Below are positions 18,733-28,077 of a DNA stretch of 64,000 nucleotides, one piece after another (within the stretch, counting starts at the first letter, position 1; each line of letters starts with the position of its first letter). The DNA is from Apibacter adventoris (GTDB lineage Bacteria; Bacteroidota; Bacteroidia; Flavobacteriales; Weeksellaceae): NCBI RefSeq assembly GCF_002964975.1, contig NZ_PSZM01000040.1:1-64000 (forward strand). Direction: 5' to 3'. A model generated the notes under the pieces. It ran no database searches, had not been told where the DNA came from, and saw only the letters and a list, made by a program, of their open reading frames with translations. The position numbers and the translations under genes were made by a program.

Positions 18733-19959
18733 CTATTGCAGCATTTTTTGTGCTAATGTAATTCCTTCAATCAAAAGATCTATTTCTTCTTTTGTATTAT
18801 ATATAGCTACAGAGGCTCTTACAGTGCCTGTTACTCCAAGATGTCTCATAAGAGGTTGTGCACAATGATGTCCCGTTCTTACTGCAATTCCTTGCTTATC
18901 CAAAATGAATCCAACATCTGAAGAATGTATGTTATTAATATCTAAATTAAAAGAAACCACTCCGGTTTTAGAAGTGCTATTTTTAGCATAAGTAGTAATA
19001 CCATCTAATTCCTCTAATTTTTTCGTAATATATTTTAAAATGCTATTTTCATATTTTTCAATATTTTCTAAACCAATATTCTGTATAAATTCAATAGCTT
19101 TTTTTAATACAATATTTCCTGCTATATTAGGAGTTCCTGCCTCAAATTTGAAAGGTAAATCTGCATAAGTCGTTTTCTCAAAAGTAACTTCTTTAATCAT
19201 TTCTCCTCCACCCTGATACGGTTTCATTCTCTCTAGTAATTTTTCTTTTCCATATAAAATACCCACCCCTGTAGGTCCATACATTTTATGTGCTGAAAAT
19301 ACATAAAAATCAACATTTAGCTTTTGAACATCTATTTTTTTATGAGAAATTGCTTGAGCTCCATCAATTAATACAAAAGCTTGTGCTTCATGAGCTTTTT
19401 TTATTATATGTTCTATAGAATTTACAACCCCTAAAGCATTTGAAATATGATTTATAGCAACAATTTTTGTTTTCTCTGTTATAAGTTTTTCAAATTCATT
19501 TAATAATAATTCTCCATTTTCATCAATGGGAATAACTTTTAATATTAAACCTTTTCTTTCTGCTAAAAATTGCCATGGAACTATATTAGAATGATGCTCT
19601 AAAGTCGATATTATGATTTCATCTCCTTTGTTTACCAAAGGCTCTATGCTTGAAGCTAATAAATTGATTCCATCAGTAGTGCCTTTGGTAAATATAATTT
19701 CATAATCTTTTTTTGCATTAATAAATTCTTTTACAGCTCCTCTAGTAGCTTCCATTTCAATAGTTGAGAGCTGGCTTAGTGTATGCACACCACGATGTAC
19801 ATTGGAATTAATAGTTTTATAATAAATATCTTCAGCCTCCAAAACGGGAAATGGTTTTTGGGTAGTAGCAGCATTATCCAGATAAATTAAAGGTTTCTGA
19901 TTAACAGTTTGAGTTAATATTGGGAATTGGCTGCGAATATATTTAAGGTCTATCTCCAT
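18733..19959 (-). CDS. sufS: Cysteine desulfurase SufS
   Basis: This PLP enzyme takes sulfur from cysteine for Fe-S cluster assembly. Its 408 residues match the family length. It has HHSNIVPW, the PLP lysine Lys225 in FSAHKMYGPTG, and the persulfide cysteine Cys366 in RTGHHCAQP, the group II (SufS) arrangement. It stands apart from other suf genes in this window; the scaffold and ATPase must be elsewhere. A -7 element lies 18 bp upstream. Confidence 0.95.
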   Translation of the reverse strand: MEIDLKYIRSQFPILTQTVNQKPLIYLDNAATTQKPFPVLEAEDIYYKTINSNVHRGVHTLSQLSTIEMEATRGAVKEFINAKKDYEIIFTKGTTDGINLLASSIEPLVNKGDEIIISTLEHHSNIVPWQFLAERKGLILKVIPIDENGELLLNEFEKLITEKTKIVAINHISNALGVVNSIEHIIKKAHEAQAFVLIDGAQAISHKKIDVQKLNVDFYVFSAHKMYGPTGVGILYGKEKLLERMKPYQGGGEMIKEVTFEKTTYADLPFKFEAGTPNIAGNIVLKKAIEFIQNIGLENIEKYENSILKYITKKLEELDGITTYAKNSTSKTGVVSFNLDINNIHSSDVGFILDKQGIAVRTGHHCAQPLMRHLGVTGTVRASVAIYNTKEEIDLLIEGITLAQKMLQ

Positions 19960-19976
19960 GAGGTAAATTATGTTTT

Positions 19977-19984
19977 CAAAGATA
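19977..19984 (-). promoter_or_regulatory. -7 promoter element of sufS
   Basis: The - strand reads TATCTTTG (TAnnTTTG consensus) about 18 bases before the sufS ATG, implying a leader of about 10 nt. Confidence 0.5.
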
Positions 19985-20033
19985 ATTATCTTTTAGTACA
20001 TATAAAAAATATAATTTTTGATACTAATAAAAC

Positions 20034-22718
20034 CTAATCTTTTTCAGAAAACGGAATATTAGGATTTGCAATTTCTTCTATGAGGGAAGTTACATTTTTA
20101 AATAATGTAATTACTTCAGAATAAGTAAAAACATCATTGTTATCCATAGATAGTATTTCTAAACCTTTGAAAGGTTTTTTAAAACTCCAGATGCCTACTT
20201 TTACAGTTTCAGACATTTTTTCATTTAAAATCATATAAGCATAAAATATTAATTGAATAAAAAATTTGTAATTATTATTCTCTCTTATTTTATCTATTTT
20301 TTCATATTTAAATTTTAAAGGATTTACAGAAGATGTTTTGTAGTCTATAATACGATTTTGACCATTAAAAATATCCCATCTGTCAACGAAACCTTTTAAG
20401 TGAATTTCGCCTATATGATCAAGGTTAATTTTTGAAAATAACCTTTTTTCAATATCTTTAATGAAAATCGTATTTCCATTTTTTATATCGGTAATATCTC
20501 TGAGAATTATCTTTTCAACAGTTTTTTCTGCTAATAATTTTTGTAAATAATTATGGCCTCTTTCAAATAGATCTTTATTTAAATTTTGATTTATGTATGT
20601 ATTTAATTTCAAAGGATATTCTTTTAACATTTGTTCTAAAATATCTATTGAAAGTTGTTTTTCTTTATAAGGAGAATAAAGAGATTCTAAGGTATGATGA
20701 ATTAAATTCCCATAATTAAGAGGGGAAATTTCTTCTTCTATTTCCTGTTCTTTCTCTAAATGTAATATTTTCTGTATATAAAAAATAATAGGATTATAAT
20801 GGTAATTTGTCAAATGAGTAGGCGAGATAGGTTCTTGTAGCCACTCATTTATTGCCTTCATTAATGCAGGAGTTTTAAGTATAGATAATTTTTTATTTTT
20901 TTGTAAATTTCCGGAATAGGTAGCTACAATTTCATTTATTTGATTACCGGATTCAAATTGTAGTTGACTAATAAACCTGCTTTTTTCACCGGAATTTATT
21001 CCCTCAGTATAATTATTATATAGTAAGGTTATATTTTCTGCATGTTGCAATAATCGGTAAAAATGATAGGCATAAATAGCGTCATTTTCTAAAAAAGTAT
21101 TGATATTATAATTTTTCTTTACATCAAAAGGAATAAAAGAATTGTCTGTTTTACCGGCAGGCAGAATTCCCTCATTAACCCCAAGCATAATGATATTTTT
21201 GAAGCTTAATAAACGAGATTCCAATAATCCCATAAGCTGAAGTCCCTCTAAAGGTTCTCCAATAAAATCAATTTTTTCATTGTTTAATACATGATGGTAA
21301 AAGGTTTGTAAAACAGAAAAACTATCTATAATTGGATTTTCTCCTAATTGAAAAATAAGTTGAGAAAAAATATTTTTAAATCTTAAAAAATTTTCTTTTA
21401 ATATCGGTTCTGTTTCCTTTGTTTCTTCATGCATAATTTCACAGAACTCTTTCAATTTTATTAATAAATGTATAGGGCTTGTATATTCTTTAAAAATAAA
21501 GAAAATATTGAGATTCGATAATTGTTTATAAATTAAATAATCAGATATAAACACACGGTTAGATTGCTTAATTTCATTAACAAAATTAGAAATAATAGGA
21601 TCGGAATTTATGATGGAGTGAGTTAGTATATTTATAACATCTTCAAAATAAAATCCTTTAGAATTATTTTTTTCTTTAAAAATATGAAGTTGAAATATTT
21701 GTTTAAAAAAAGAAGCCAAAAGAGAGTTTTTTAAAGAATAACCCATTGTTATATTAACCTTTTGTATATTTTTTGGAAGGCTTTCTATTACTGAAGGGAG
21801 TATTGTTTCATCACATAATATAAGGGCGGTATTTTTTAATTCTTTATTAGAAAAAGTGTTTAAAAGGTTTCCGGCATATTTAGCTTGTGTAACTTCTTGT
21901 GAAGTACTTATAACATTAATAATTTTTGGTTCTTTAAAATTATTTTGTATCCATTGAAAGTCTCTGCTAGCATAATAATTCCATTTTAAATAATTTCTTA
22001 AAAAATATCCGGCTTCCTGCGTAGGATTATTTAAATAATAACTATCAGCATCCCAATATAAAAAGGTGTTGAAATTTGAAATAAAATATTTAATTATTTT
22101 TTCCTCTTTAGGAGTTAGCGCATTAAAACCAACAAAAACAAAAGTTTCTTTTTGAGGTATAGAAATTGTTTTTAAATTTTCAACAACAGAAGTTATAAGC
22201 ATACCCTTAGTTCCTAGCCCTTTTTCTTTTAAGGATTGGGTTAATTTCTTATAAAGTATAAGATTATTTTCCCAAAATTTTATATTTTTAAAAAATAGTT
22301 TATCTTGATGTTGAGAGTTCAGTGATTCTCCCCAATTTTCTATTCTCTCAATTGAAGAAAGGTGTTCTATAATCTTTAATGGATGATCAGAAAAAGTTTC
22401 AATGTCATTAAAATCATTGAGAAGTGTAGGTATCCATTTTAAAAAATCTTCAAATTTTTCCTCAGGATTAATATATTCTTTTTGAATTTTGTAAGCTTCG
22501 AACCATAACGGAATATTTTCTATTTGAATTAAATCAGAATATTTTGATATAAAATCTTCTATTGTAAAAAATGCAGGAATAAAACCATTATATTTTTGTT
22601 CAGCAAAATATTTTTTAAAAAATATTATAGGTCTTTTACCGGGAAGTATTAGATTCGTTTTTGATAAATCTAAATTTTTATCAAGTAAAGCATTAATTAC
22701 ATTTTCTATAAAATTCAT
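20034..22718 (-). CDS. AddB-like PD-(D/E)XK nuclease/helicase-related protein
   Basis: About 894 residues. The C-terminal domain has a PD-(D/E)XK nuclease core (GFVDRWDIFNG, then IIDYKTSS) and the QLIFYAYMI helix that follows it in RecB-type nucleases. The N-terminal part begins like the inactivated helicase domain of AddB-type proteins (LILPGKRPIIFFKKYF), with no Walker A lysine. I chose the ATG at 22718 (MNFIENVINALL) over one 48 bp upstream: family members start there, and a promoter-like TATCTTTA lies between the two. It is probably the partner of an AddA/UvrD-type helicase in double-strand break repair, but no such gene is adjacent. Confidence 0.82.
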   Translation of the reverse strand: MNFIENVINALLDKNLDLSKTNLILPGKRPIIFFKKYFAEQKYNGFIPAFFTIEDFISKYSDLIQIENIPLWFEAYKIQKEYINPEEKFEDFLKWIPTLLNDFNDIETFSDHPLKIIEHLSSIERIENWGESLNSQHQDKLFFKNIKFWENNLILYKKLTQSLKEKGLGTKGMLITSVVENLKTISIPQKETFVFVGFNALTPKEEKIIKYFISNFNTFLYWDADSYYLNNPTQEAGYFLRNYLKWNYYASRDFQWIQNNFKEPKIINVISTSQEVTQAKYAGNLLNTFSNKELKNTALILCDETILPSVIESLPKNIQKVNITMGYSLKNSLLASFFKQIFQLHIFKEKNNSKGFYFEDVINILTHSIINSDPIISNFVNEIKQSNRVFISDYLIYKQLSNLNIFFIFKEYTSPIHLLIKLKEFCEIMHEETKETEPILKENFLRFKNIFSQLIFQLGENPIIDSFSVLQTFYHHVLNNEKIDFIGEPLEGLQLMGLLESRLLSFKNIIMLGVNEGILPAGKTDNSFIPFDVKKNYNINTFLENDAIYAYHFYRLLQHAENITLLYNNYTEGINSGEKSRFISQLQFESGNQINEIVATYSGNLQKNKKLSILKTPALMKAINEWLQEPISPTHLTNYHYNPIIFYIQKILHLEKEQEIEEEISPLNYGNLIHHTLESLYSPYKEKQLSIDILEQMLKEYPLKLNTYINQNLNKDLFERGHNYLQKLLAEKTVEKIILRDITDIKNGNTIFIKDIEKRLFSKINLDHIGEIHLKGFVDRWDIFNGQNRIIDYKTSSVNPLKFKYEKIDKIRENNNYKFFIQLIFYAYMILNEKMSETVKVGIWSFKKPFKGLEILSMDNNDVFTYSEVITLFKNVTSLIEEIANPNIPFSEKD

Positions 22719-22965
22719 TATTTGGAAAATTAATAAATAAAGATATGGATTTCTATTTAATCGCAAATGTTCTTATAATGTGTTTTATTATAAATAATAA
22801 CAGGGTCATTTATTTATAAATAATTTAATGGGGAATTTTAAAATTAATCTTATTTTTAGCTAAAAATTGTATTATTAATGAGGAAATTTAATTTATTTAT
22901 AACTATTCATAAAAAAATTATGTACCAAAAATATAAACCTAATTTTATAATATTTCTATTATTAA

Positions 22966-23550
22966 TTAATAGAAAAAATAGTAATAATAAAAACCTAAGA
23001 ATTCTCGTATAAATATTTTCGGATCGTGTTTTTTACTAAAATGTCTTGAACTTACAGATCCTATATTATAAAATCCTCGTTTATAATACATTAATTTTAT
23101 ACGTGAAATATGATAATACTGTGAAATAATAATTAATCTTTTATAATTATTATTTTTAATAATTTCAAGAGAGTTATCTACATTCTCTTTTGTATTTTTT
23201 GCTTTATTATCAATAATTATATCCCCTAAACGAACTCCTTTACTTATAAGAAAATCCTGCATTAAATCTGATTCACAGAATCCCTTATTGGCCATTCCGC
23301 CAGATAATAATATTTTTTGTATTCTTCCTTCCTGATATAGTTTTAAACCAATATTTAATCTTCTTAACATTGATTGTGAGAGAGAACCATCTTTTTTATT
23401 CTTGGTACCAAATATAACTCCAATATCAGCCGGTCTAGTATCTTCTTGGGTTCCGTCAGTTATAATTGTTAAAGTATGTAAAATAAACCAAAAGAAAATG
23501 AGAAAAATACACAAAAACATATATTTTAATATTTTCTTGTAGTAATACAT
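22966..23550 (-). CDS. DUF218 (SanA/YdcF-like) membrane protein
   Basis: This 194-residue protein has an N-terminal membrane segment (about 9-32), then a DUF218 domain: DIGVIFGTKN, KILLSGGMANKG, ENVDNSLEII, IISQYYHISRI. The family includes SanA and ElyC, implicated in envelope barrier functions, but the reaction is unknown. The domain would face the periplasm. It ends in an aromatic run (FYYYYFFY). An approximately 250-bp AT-rich gap without visible features separates it from the nuclease gene. Confidence 0.85.
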   Translation of the reverse strand: MYYYKKILKYMFLCIFLIFFWFILHTLTIITDGTQEDTRPADIGVIFGTKNKKDGSLSQSMLRRLNIGLKLYQEGRIQKILLSGGMANKGFCESDLMQDFLISKGVRLGDIIIDNKAKNTKENVDNSLEIIKNNNYKRLIIISQYYHISRIKLMYYKRGFYNIGSVSSRHFSKKHDPKIFIREFLGFYYYYFFY

Positions 23551-23631
23551 ATGTATTGTTTGATTTTTTTATTAATTATGCAAAAAAAATGCCATACAAG
23601 TTTTATTATTCTTATTTAAATGTTAAAAATA

Positions 23632-24612
23632 TTATAATAAAAGGAGACTACACCCTCTAATATCAGAATTATCCATTCTTCCCAATATTTCAAAATTATT
23701 ATCACTTTGACGCCCTAAATCTTGTGTAGAAATAAAAGAACAACTATAAATATTAGCCAAATCTATAATGCTTACTCCCCCCGATTTATTATTATCAACA
23801 TAAAAATGAAAGGGATCTTCTATATCTCGAATTAAAACTTTCATCCAAGGAGGCGTTTGATAAATATTATTTCCCATAGAATAAGCTTGCGATAATAATT
23901 CTGTCATACTATACTCAGAAAAAATATTCGATGTGTGGAAAGAATTCTGCAATTTTTTTAATAACTCTTCTTTGGTTATTTCTTCTTTCCTTCCTTTCAT
24001 ACCTCCAGTTTCTATTATTACCGAATTTTTGAGTGTTTGCGGGAACTTTTCAGAAAAATCTAATAATGCATAGGAAACCCCAAATAAAATAGTTTTTTTA
24101 TTATTTTTTTCTAATTTTTTTAATAAAGAATTTAATGCTTCCCAATTATTTAAGAAATATCCATTTTCCTCATGATTAGATTGTTGCATCAGATAATTAA
24201 CCATATATATTAGAGAAGAATTTTCTCTTTCCAAATAAGAAGGTAATAAACCTAAAAATACATATTGTGAGGGATCACCGAAAAAAAGTTTAAAAGAATT
24301 AATGATACTTTTCTGATATATGGATTCATCTGCAATATAATGTTTAGATAAATTCATAGATGTAGTTCCACTACTTTGAAAATATAATTGAGAATTATAA
24401 TTTTGATGGATTATTTTTTTTGTTTTGTAAAATTCTATAGGAATAAAAGGAATTTGAGTGTAATGAGTAATATTATTAATATCTATATTAAACAAATTAA
24501 CAAATTTCTTATAAATCAAAGTATTATTATATTGAAACTTGAAAATTTCTAGAGCTTTTTCATTAAAATCTTCTTCTGATTGTATTGAAAAAATATTAAA
24601 ATTCTTAAGCAT
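23632..24612 (-). CDS. LuxE/PaaK-like acyl-protein synthetase
   Basis: This 326-residue protein of the LuxE acyl-protein synthetase family is related to adenylate-forming enzymes. Visible motifs are IPFIPIEFYKT, the phosphate-loop-like FQSSGTTSMNLSKHY, and SEYSMTELLSQAYS. It presumably activates a carboxylate as acyl-adenylate; in flavobacteria such genes are usually unrelated to light production. It stands alone, with its own -7 element. Substrate unknown. Confidence 0.85.
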   Translation of the reverse strand: MLKNFNIFSIQSEEDFNEKALEIFKFQYNNTLIYKKFVNLFNIDINNITHYTQIPFIPIEFYKTKKIIHQNYNSQLYFQSSGTTSMNLSKHYIADESIYQKSIINSFKLFFGDPSQYVFLGLLPSYLERENSSLIYMVNYLMQQSNHEENGYFLNNWEALNSLLKKLEKNNKKTILFGVSYALLDFSEKFPQTLKNSVIIETGGMKGRKEEITKEELLKKLQNSFHTSNIFSEYSMTELLSQAYSMGNNIYQTPPWMKVLIRDIEDPFHFYVDNNKSGGVSIIDLANIYSCSFISTQDLGRQSDNNFEILGRMDNSDIRGCSLLLL

Positions 24613-24634
24613 AATTATTTCGTGTAGGCTTATG

Positions 24635-24642
24635 CAAATTTA
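24635..24642 (-). promoter_or_regulatory. -7 promoter element of the LuxE-like gene
   Basis: The - strand reads TAAATTTG (TAnnTTTG) 22 bases before the start codon. Confidence 0.45.
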
Positions 24643-24777
24643 ATAACTAGAATTTTAATTTTATGTATCACTATATATGTATCTATAATTTGTTATATGA
24701 CCCAGTCGATTTGACAGTTTAAATAAACATGGCAATAAAATTGATTAACATTAGGTAATTTTTTAAATAGAACAGCC

Positions 24778-25335
24778 ATGTCGAAACATAAAGATCAAGA
24801 AGAAAATGAGTTAATTGAAGAAAACAATAATCAAGAAAACTCAGTTAAAGAATCAGAAAGTACTGAAAATATGTCAGATAATAAGCAGGAACTTACTCCA
24901 GAAGAAAAACTGGCACAAGAGAAGGATAAATTTATTCGTCTTTTTGCAGAATTCGATAACTATAAAAAAAGAACTACAAAAGAACGACTAGACCAGATTA
25001 AATACTCTAATAAAGATATGGTTGAGGCTTTGTTACCAGTTTTAGATGATTTTGATAGAGCAATTAAAGAATTAGAAAAAGATGATAAAAGTGCTGATGC
25101 TTTAGAAGGGATTAAATTAATTTATAACAAGCTTTTTAATACTTTAAAAGAAAAAGGTGTATCTATAATAGAAGTAAACCCTGGTGACGATTTTAATATA
25201 GATTTACATGAAGCAATTACACAGATACCTGCTCCAGATCAAAATTTAAAAGATAAAATAGTAGATGTAGTACAACAAGGATATTTATTGCATGACAAAG
25301 TTATCCGATATGCAAAAGTAGTAGTAGGTAAATAA
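24778..25335 (+). CDS. grpE: Nucleotide exchange factor GrpE
   Basis: GrpE drives ADP release from DnaK. It has 185 residues: an acidic, Glu/Asn-rich N-terminal tail (to about 45), a long coiled coil (LAQEKDKFIRLFAEFDNYKK), and the C-terminal beta domain (GDDFNIDLHEAITQIP, KVVQQGYLL-type VVQQGYLLHDKVIRYAKV). dnaJ follows 24 bp downstream; dnaK is not in the window. No CIRCE element and no clear TAnnTTTG was found upstream. Confidence 0.95.
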   Translation: MSKHKDQEENELIEENNNQENSVKESESTENMSDNKQELTPEEKLAQEKDKFIRLFAEFDNYKKRTTKERLDQIKYSNKDMVEALLPVLDDFDRAIKELEKDDKSADALEGIKLIYNKLFNTLKEKGVSIIEVNPGDDFNIDLHEAITQIPAPDQNLKDKIVDVVQQGYLLHDKVIRYAKVVVGK

Positions 25336-25359
25336 AATTTTAATAGACTATTAAAAATC

Positions 25360-26484
25360 ATGTCAAAGAGAGATTATTACGAAATATTAGAAGTTTCAAA
25401 GAATGTTACTGAGGTAGAATTAAAAAAAGCATACAGAAAAAAGGCATTGAAATATCATCCAGATAAAAATCCGGGAGATAAAGAAGCCGAAGAAAAATTT
25501 AAAGAAGCAGCAGAAGCTTATGAAGTGTTAAGTGACCCACAGAAAAGAGCTAGATACGATCAATTCGGTCATGCTGGAGTAGGAGGTGCAGCTGGAGGAG
25601 GTTTTAGTGGTGGAGGAATGAATATGGAAGATATATTCTCTCACTTTGGTGATATTTTTGGAAGCGCTTTTGGAGGTGGTGGTTTTGGAGGATTTTCTTC
25701 AAGACCTCAACAAGTACAAGGATCTAATTTAAGAATACGTTTATCACTCACTTTAAAAGAAATTATTAATGGAGTTGAAAAAACTGTAAAAGTAAAGAGA
25801 TTTAAATTAGCTCCGGGTGCCACTTCAAAAACTTGTACAACTTGTAAAGGTTCTGGACAAACCCGAAGAGTGATGAATACTCCTTTTGGGCAAATGCAAA
25901 CCCAGACTGTATGTGGGACTTGCAACGGAACTGGGAAAATAGCAGATCATATTCCTCCCGGAGCCAATAATATGGGCTTGATAAAAGTTGAAGAAGAAGT
26001 TTCTATAAAAATACCTGCAGGGGTCAGAGAAGGAGTTCAACTTCAAGTAAGAGGTAAAGGAAATGATGCACCATTTGGAGGAATACCCGGAGATTTGATT
26101 GTCGTTATCGAAGAAATTGAAGATGAAAACCTAAAAAGAGAAGGAGACAATCTTCATTATGAATTATATATAACAGTTCCTGAAGCAATTTTAGGAATAA
26201 AAAAAGAAGTGCCTACTGTTGCAGGAAAAGTTAAAATAACTATTGAAGCAGGAACACAGTCTGGAAAAATTTTAAGATTAAAAGGAAAAGGCTTACCTCA
26301 GATGCAAGGATATGGGCACGGTGATTTGTTTATTCATGTAAATGTTTGGACGCCAAATCCCAATAAGTTAACTAAAATACAAAAAGACTTTTTTGAAGAA
26401 ATGATGAATGATGAACATTTTACACCCAAACCTACAAAAAATGATAAAACATTTTTTGAAAAAATAAAAGATATGTTTTCCTAA
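25360..26484 (+). CDS. dnaJ: Chaperone DnaJ lacking zinc site I
   Basis: DnaJ is the co-chaperone that delivers substrates to DnaK and stimulates its ATPase. The 374-residue protein has a J domain with HPD at 33-35, a Gly/Phe linker (about 70-115), the cysteine-rich region and the two C-terminal beta domains. The zinc region contains only two CxxCxGxG motifs, Cys159/Cys162 and Cys185/Cys188, where classical DnaJ has four. The outer two (first and fourth), which form zinc site I, are replaced by LAPGATSK and [11 protein letters not shown]; zinc site II is intact. The change is clean, so it looks like a lineage variant rather than decay. Confidence 0.95.
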   Translation: MSKRDYYEILEVSKNVTEVELKKAYRKKALKYHPDKNPGDKEAEEKFKEAAEAYEVLSDPQKRARYDQFGHAGVGGAAGGGFSGGGMNMEDIFSHFGDIFGSAFGGGGFGGFSSRPQQVQGSNLRIRLSLTLKEIINGVEKTVKVKRFKLAPGATSKTCTTCKGSGQTRRVMNTPFGQMQTQTVCGTCNGTGKIADHIPPGANNMGLIKVEEEVSIKIPAGVREGVQLQVRGKGNDAPFGGIPGDLIVVIEEIEDENLKREGDNLHYELYITVPEAILGIKKEVPTVAGKVKITIEAGTQSGKILRLKGKGLPQMQGYGHGDLFIHVNVWTPNPNKLTKIQKDFFEEMMNDEHFTPKPTKNDKTFFEKIKDMFS

Positions 26485-26507
26485 TATTTACTATTTTTAT
26501 ATGTCAT

Positions 26508-26543
26508 AAAAAAATGCTAATACTTCATGTATTAGCATTTTTG
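26508..26543. terminator. Bidirectional terminator between dnaJ and ric
   Basis: A perfect 13-bp stem (AAAATGCTAATAC, 26511-26523; GTATTAGCATTTT, 26529-26541) with loop TTCAT has A and T tracts on the two sides. It can end both the grpE-dnaJ transcript and the convergent Rrf2-ric transcript. Confidence 0.85.
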
Positions 26544-26564
26544 TTTTAAGAAAGAGGTGTATAT

Positions 26565-27290
26565 TTATGATAAATGCATAGATTTTTCCATGATTATAGC
26601 TTTAGGAAAAAGAATATTATTTTCCAGATGAATATGTTTATGAAGTTTTTGCTCAAAGTCATCTAGCATTGCAAAAGAAACTTTATAAGTATTGCATGCT
26701 TCAGGGGGAGGAGTATATCCTTTAGAAAGTTCAGATATTCTTTTGAATCTTTCTCCTTCCACAGAATGGTCATCCATCATCATTCTTATAGGATTTTCTA
26801 CACTTCCGAAATGAGCATTTTCTAAAGGAATTTGTGTAATTTGAGCATGTACCATATTTCTTATGAAAGGAAATAATATCATTTCTTCCTTTTGTAAATG
26901 ATTTAATAAATCATTGGAAGATTTAGAAAACAAATCAAAAATTTCAAATAATTCAGGATGTCTTTCCCCATGAACTTTCTGTACTTTATTTAAAAATTGA
27001 GATAATGGTGGAATTTTTTCACGTATGTATCTATGAAATGTTTTTTCAATATAATCTGCTAGTAGATCTAAGGGCCAAGACTGATAATCAATATTTTCAT
27101 TTTTACTATCAGTAACAATTTCATTTAATTTATTCTTTAATTCATCAATATTAATGGATTTTCTTTCACAAGCCTGTTCTATTGTACGATCACCCTTACA
27201 ACAAAAATCAATTTTATATTTAGAGAAAACGGCAGCAGTTCTGAAGTCATCTGCAACAATGCTACCAATAGTTCCATCAAAGTTTTTCAT
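26565..27290 (-). CDS. ric: Iron-sulfur cluster repair di-iron protein (Ric/ScdA/YtfE)
   Basis: Ric proteins repair Fe-S clusters damaged by nitric oxide or oxidants. The 241-residue protein has the N-terminal ScdA domain (TIGSIVADDFRTAAVFSKYKIDFCCKG, split here only for description) with the CC pair at about residues 30-31. A hemerythrin-like four-helix bundle follows, with metal-ligand histidines in TFHRYI, NHLQKEEMILFPFI, MDDHSVEGE and LHKHIHLENNILFP. It lies 13 bp after an NsrR-like regulator, so both are probably one transcript that responds to nitrosative stress from the adjacent nitrate pathway. Confidence 0.93.
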   Translation of the reverse strand: MKNFDGTIGSIVADDFRTAAVFSKYKIDFCCKGDRTIEQACERKSINIDELKNKLNEIVTDSKNENIDYQSWPLDLLADYIEKTFHRYIREKIPPLSQFLNKVQKVHGERHPELFEIFDLFSKSSNDLLNHLQKEEMILFPFIRNMVHAQITQIPLENAHFGSVENPIRMMMDDHSVEGERFKRISELSKGYTPPPEACNTYKVSFAMLDDFEQKLHKHIHLENNILFPKAIIMEKSMHLS

Positions 27291-27303
27291 ACTATTATTT
27301 TTT

Positions 27304-27750
27304 TTAAATTAACTCTTTATATTTTAAAAATGTTATACCCTTATTTATATTCATTGCAAGTTCTTCAACGCTGATTGAAGTAAGCATATCTTTCAGTTGC
27401 TTCCTAATAGGTTTAAATTTATTATGTACAGGACAAGGGGAATGTTCAGAACATTTAGGAAGGCCAAGAATACAACCTTCATAAATAGAATCTCCATCTA
27501 TAGCTTTTACTATATCTAAAAGTTTTATGTTGGAGATATGTTCTTTTTTCACACTAAATCCGCCAGAAGGGCCCTTAGTAGAATTAATTATTTCATGCTT
27601 AACAAGTATTTGTAAAATTTTTGCTGTAAATGCTTCTGGTGAATTTATTTGATTAGAAATTTCTTTAATACCAGGTTTGTTTCCCTTGTAGTATTCTGAA
27701 ATAATAAATAATGTAGCACGTATTCCATATTCGCAACTTTTTGAAAACAT
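27304..27750 (-). CDS. Rrf2-family regulator, NsrR-like
   Basis: This 148-residue protein has an N-terminal winged helix (MFSKSCEYGIRATLFI, EISNQINSPEAFTAKILQIL, GPSGGFSV wing). A cysteine cluster, Cys93-x6-Cys100-x5-Cys106, would hold an Fe-S cluster as in NsrR/IscR proteins. The coupling to ric suggests sensing of nitric oxide. The divergent intergenic region has a 9-bp perfect inverted repeat over its own -33 region, fitting autoregulation. It could instead be an IscR-type sensor; the ric linkage makes NsrR-like more likely. Confidence 0.9.
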   Translation of the reverse strand: MFSKSCEYGIRATLFIISEYYKGNKPGIKEISNQINSPEAFTAKILQILVKHEIINSTKGPSGGFSVKKEHISNIKLLDIVKAIDGDSIYEGCILGLPKCSEHSPCPVHNKFKPIRKQLKDMLTSISVEELAMNINKGITFLKYKELI

Positions 27751-27769
27751 ATTTATATATATAATTTTT

Positions 27770-27777
27770 CAAAGTTA
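27770..27777 (-). promoter_or_regulatory. -7 promoter element of the Rrf2-ric operon
   Basis: The - strand reads TAACTTTG, an exact TAnnTTTG, 20 bases before the start codon at 27750. Confidence 0.6.
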
Positions 27778-27791
27778 GCAAATATTTCTCC

Positions 27792-27817
27792 AATAAAAGA
27801 CATAAATATCTTTTATT
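27792..27817. promoter_or_regulatory. Candidate operator: perfect 9-bp inverted repeat
   Basis: Arms AATAAAAGA (27792-27800) and TCTTTTATT (27809-27817) are exact reverse complements around an 8-base spacer. The site is centred about 31 bp upstream of the middle of the - strand -7 element, i.e. over the -33 region of the Rrf2-ric promoter. That is a typical place for repression by the gene product. Confidence 0.5.
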
Positions 27818-27975
27818 ATTTTTCTTGATTTTTCTTAAAATAAATTTATAAACACATAAAAAATAGTAATATAAAATATATTTATTTTTTTAAATAAAAA
27901 TAAATATATACTTAAATTTTTATTAAATTAATATTTATAATTTATTTCAAATAATTCTAAATTTGATTGTTATTT

Positions 27976-27999
27976 AAGATATTAACATGTTTATATCTT
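27976..27999. promoter_or_regulatory. Candidate NsrR-type operator: 24-bp near-perfect palindrome
   Basis: Outer arms AAGATAT (27976-27982) and ATATCTT (27993-27999) and an inner AACATGTT (27984-27991) share one centre; only one of twelve pairs mismatches. Outer AAGAT/ATCTT resembles the NsrR sites known from enterobacteria. It ends 20 bp before the -7 element of the second Rrf2 gene, so bound protein would cover the -33 region. Confidence 0.55.
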
Positions 28000-28019
28000 T
28001 TAATATTTGGAAAATTTTG

Positions 28020-28027
28020 TATATTTG
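28020..28027 (+). promoter_or_regulatory. -7 promoter element of the second Rrf2 gene
   Basis: TATATTTG matches TAnnTTTG exactly, 50 bases upstream of the ATG at 28078. It may also drive the nitrate operon by readthrough. Confidence 0.6.
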
Positions 28028-28077
28028 ACAAAAAAATCTAACAAAATTGGATAAATAAGAAATATATATAAAATTAG

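Larger units (their letters stand above)
27751..28077. other. Divergent regulatory region between two Rrf2 genes
   Basis: These 327 AT-rich bases contain exact -7 elements for both directions (27770-27777 on -, 28020-28027 on +), each preceded by a palindrome at the expected repressor position. The central 150 bases are A/T runs with no open frame of note. Confidence 0.7.

Noticed and set aside
22719-22766. N-terminal extension of the AddB-like protein
   Set aside because: The 16 extra residues are not seen in this protein type and overlap a promoter-like sequence.
25707-26046. Open frames on the opposite strand of dnaJ and of other conserved genes
   Set aside because: They are antisense shadows of well-conserved coding regions, without signal peptides, domains or promoter elements.
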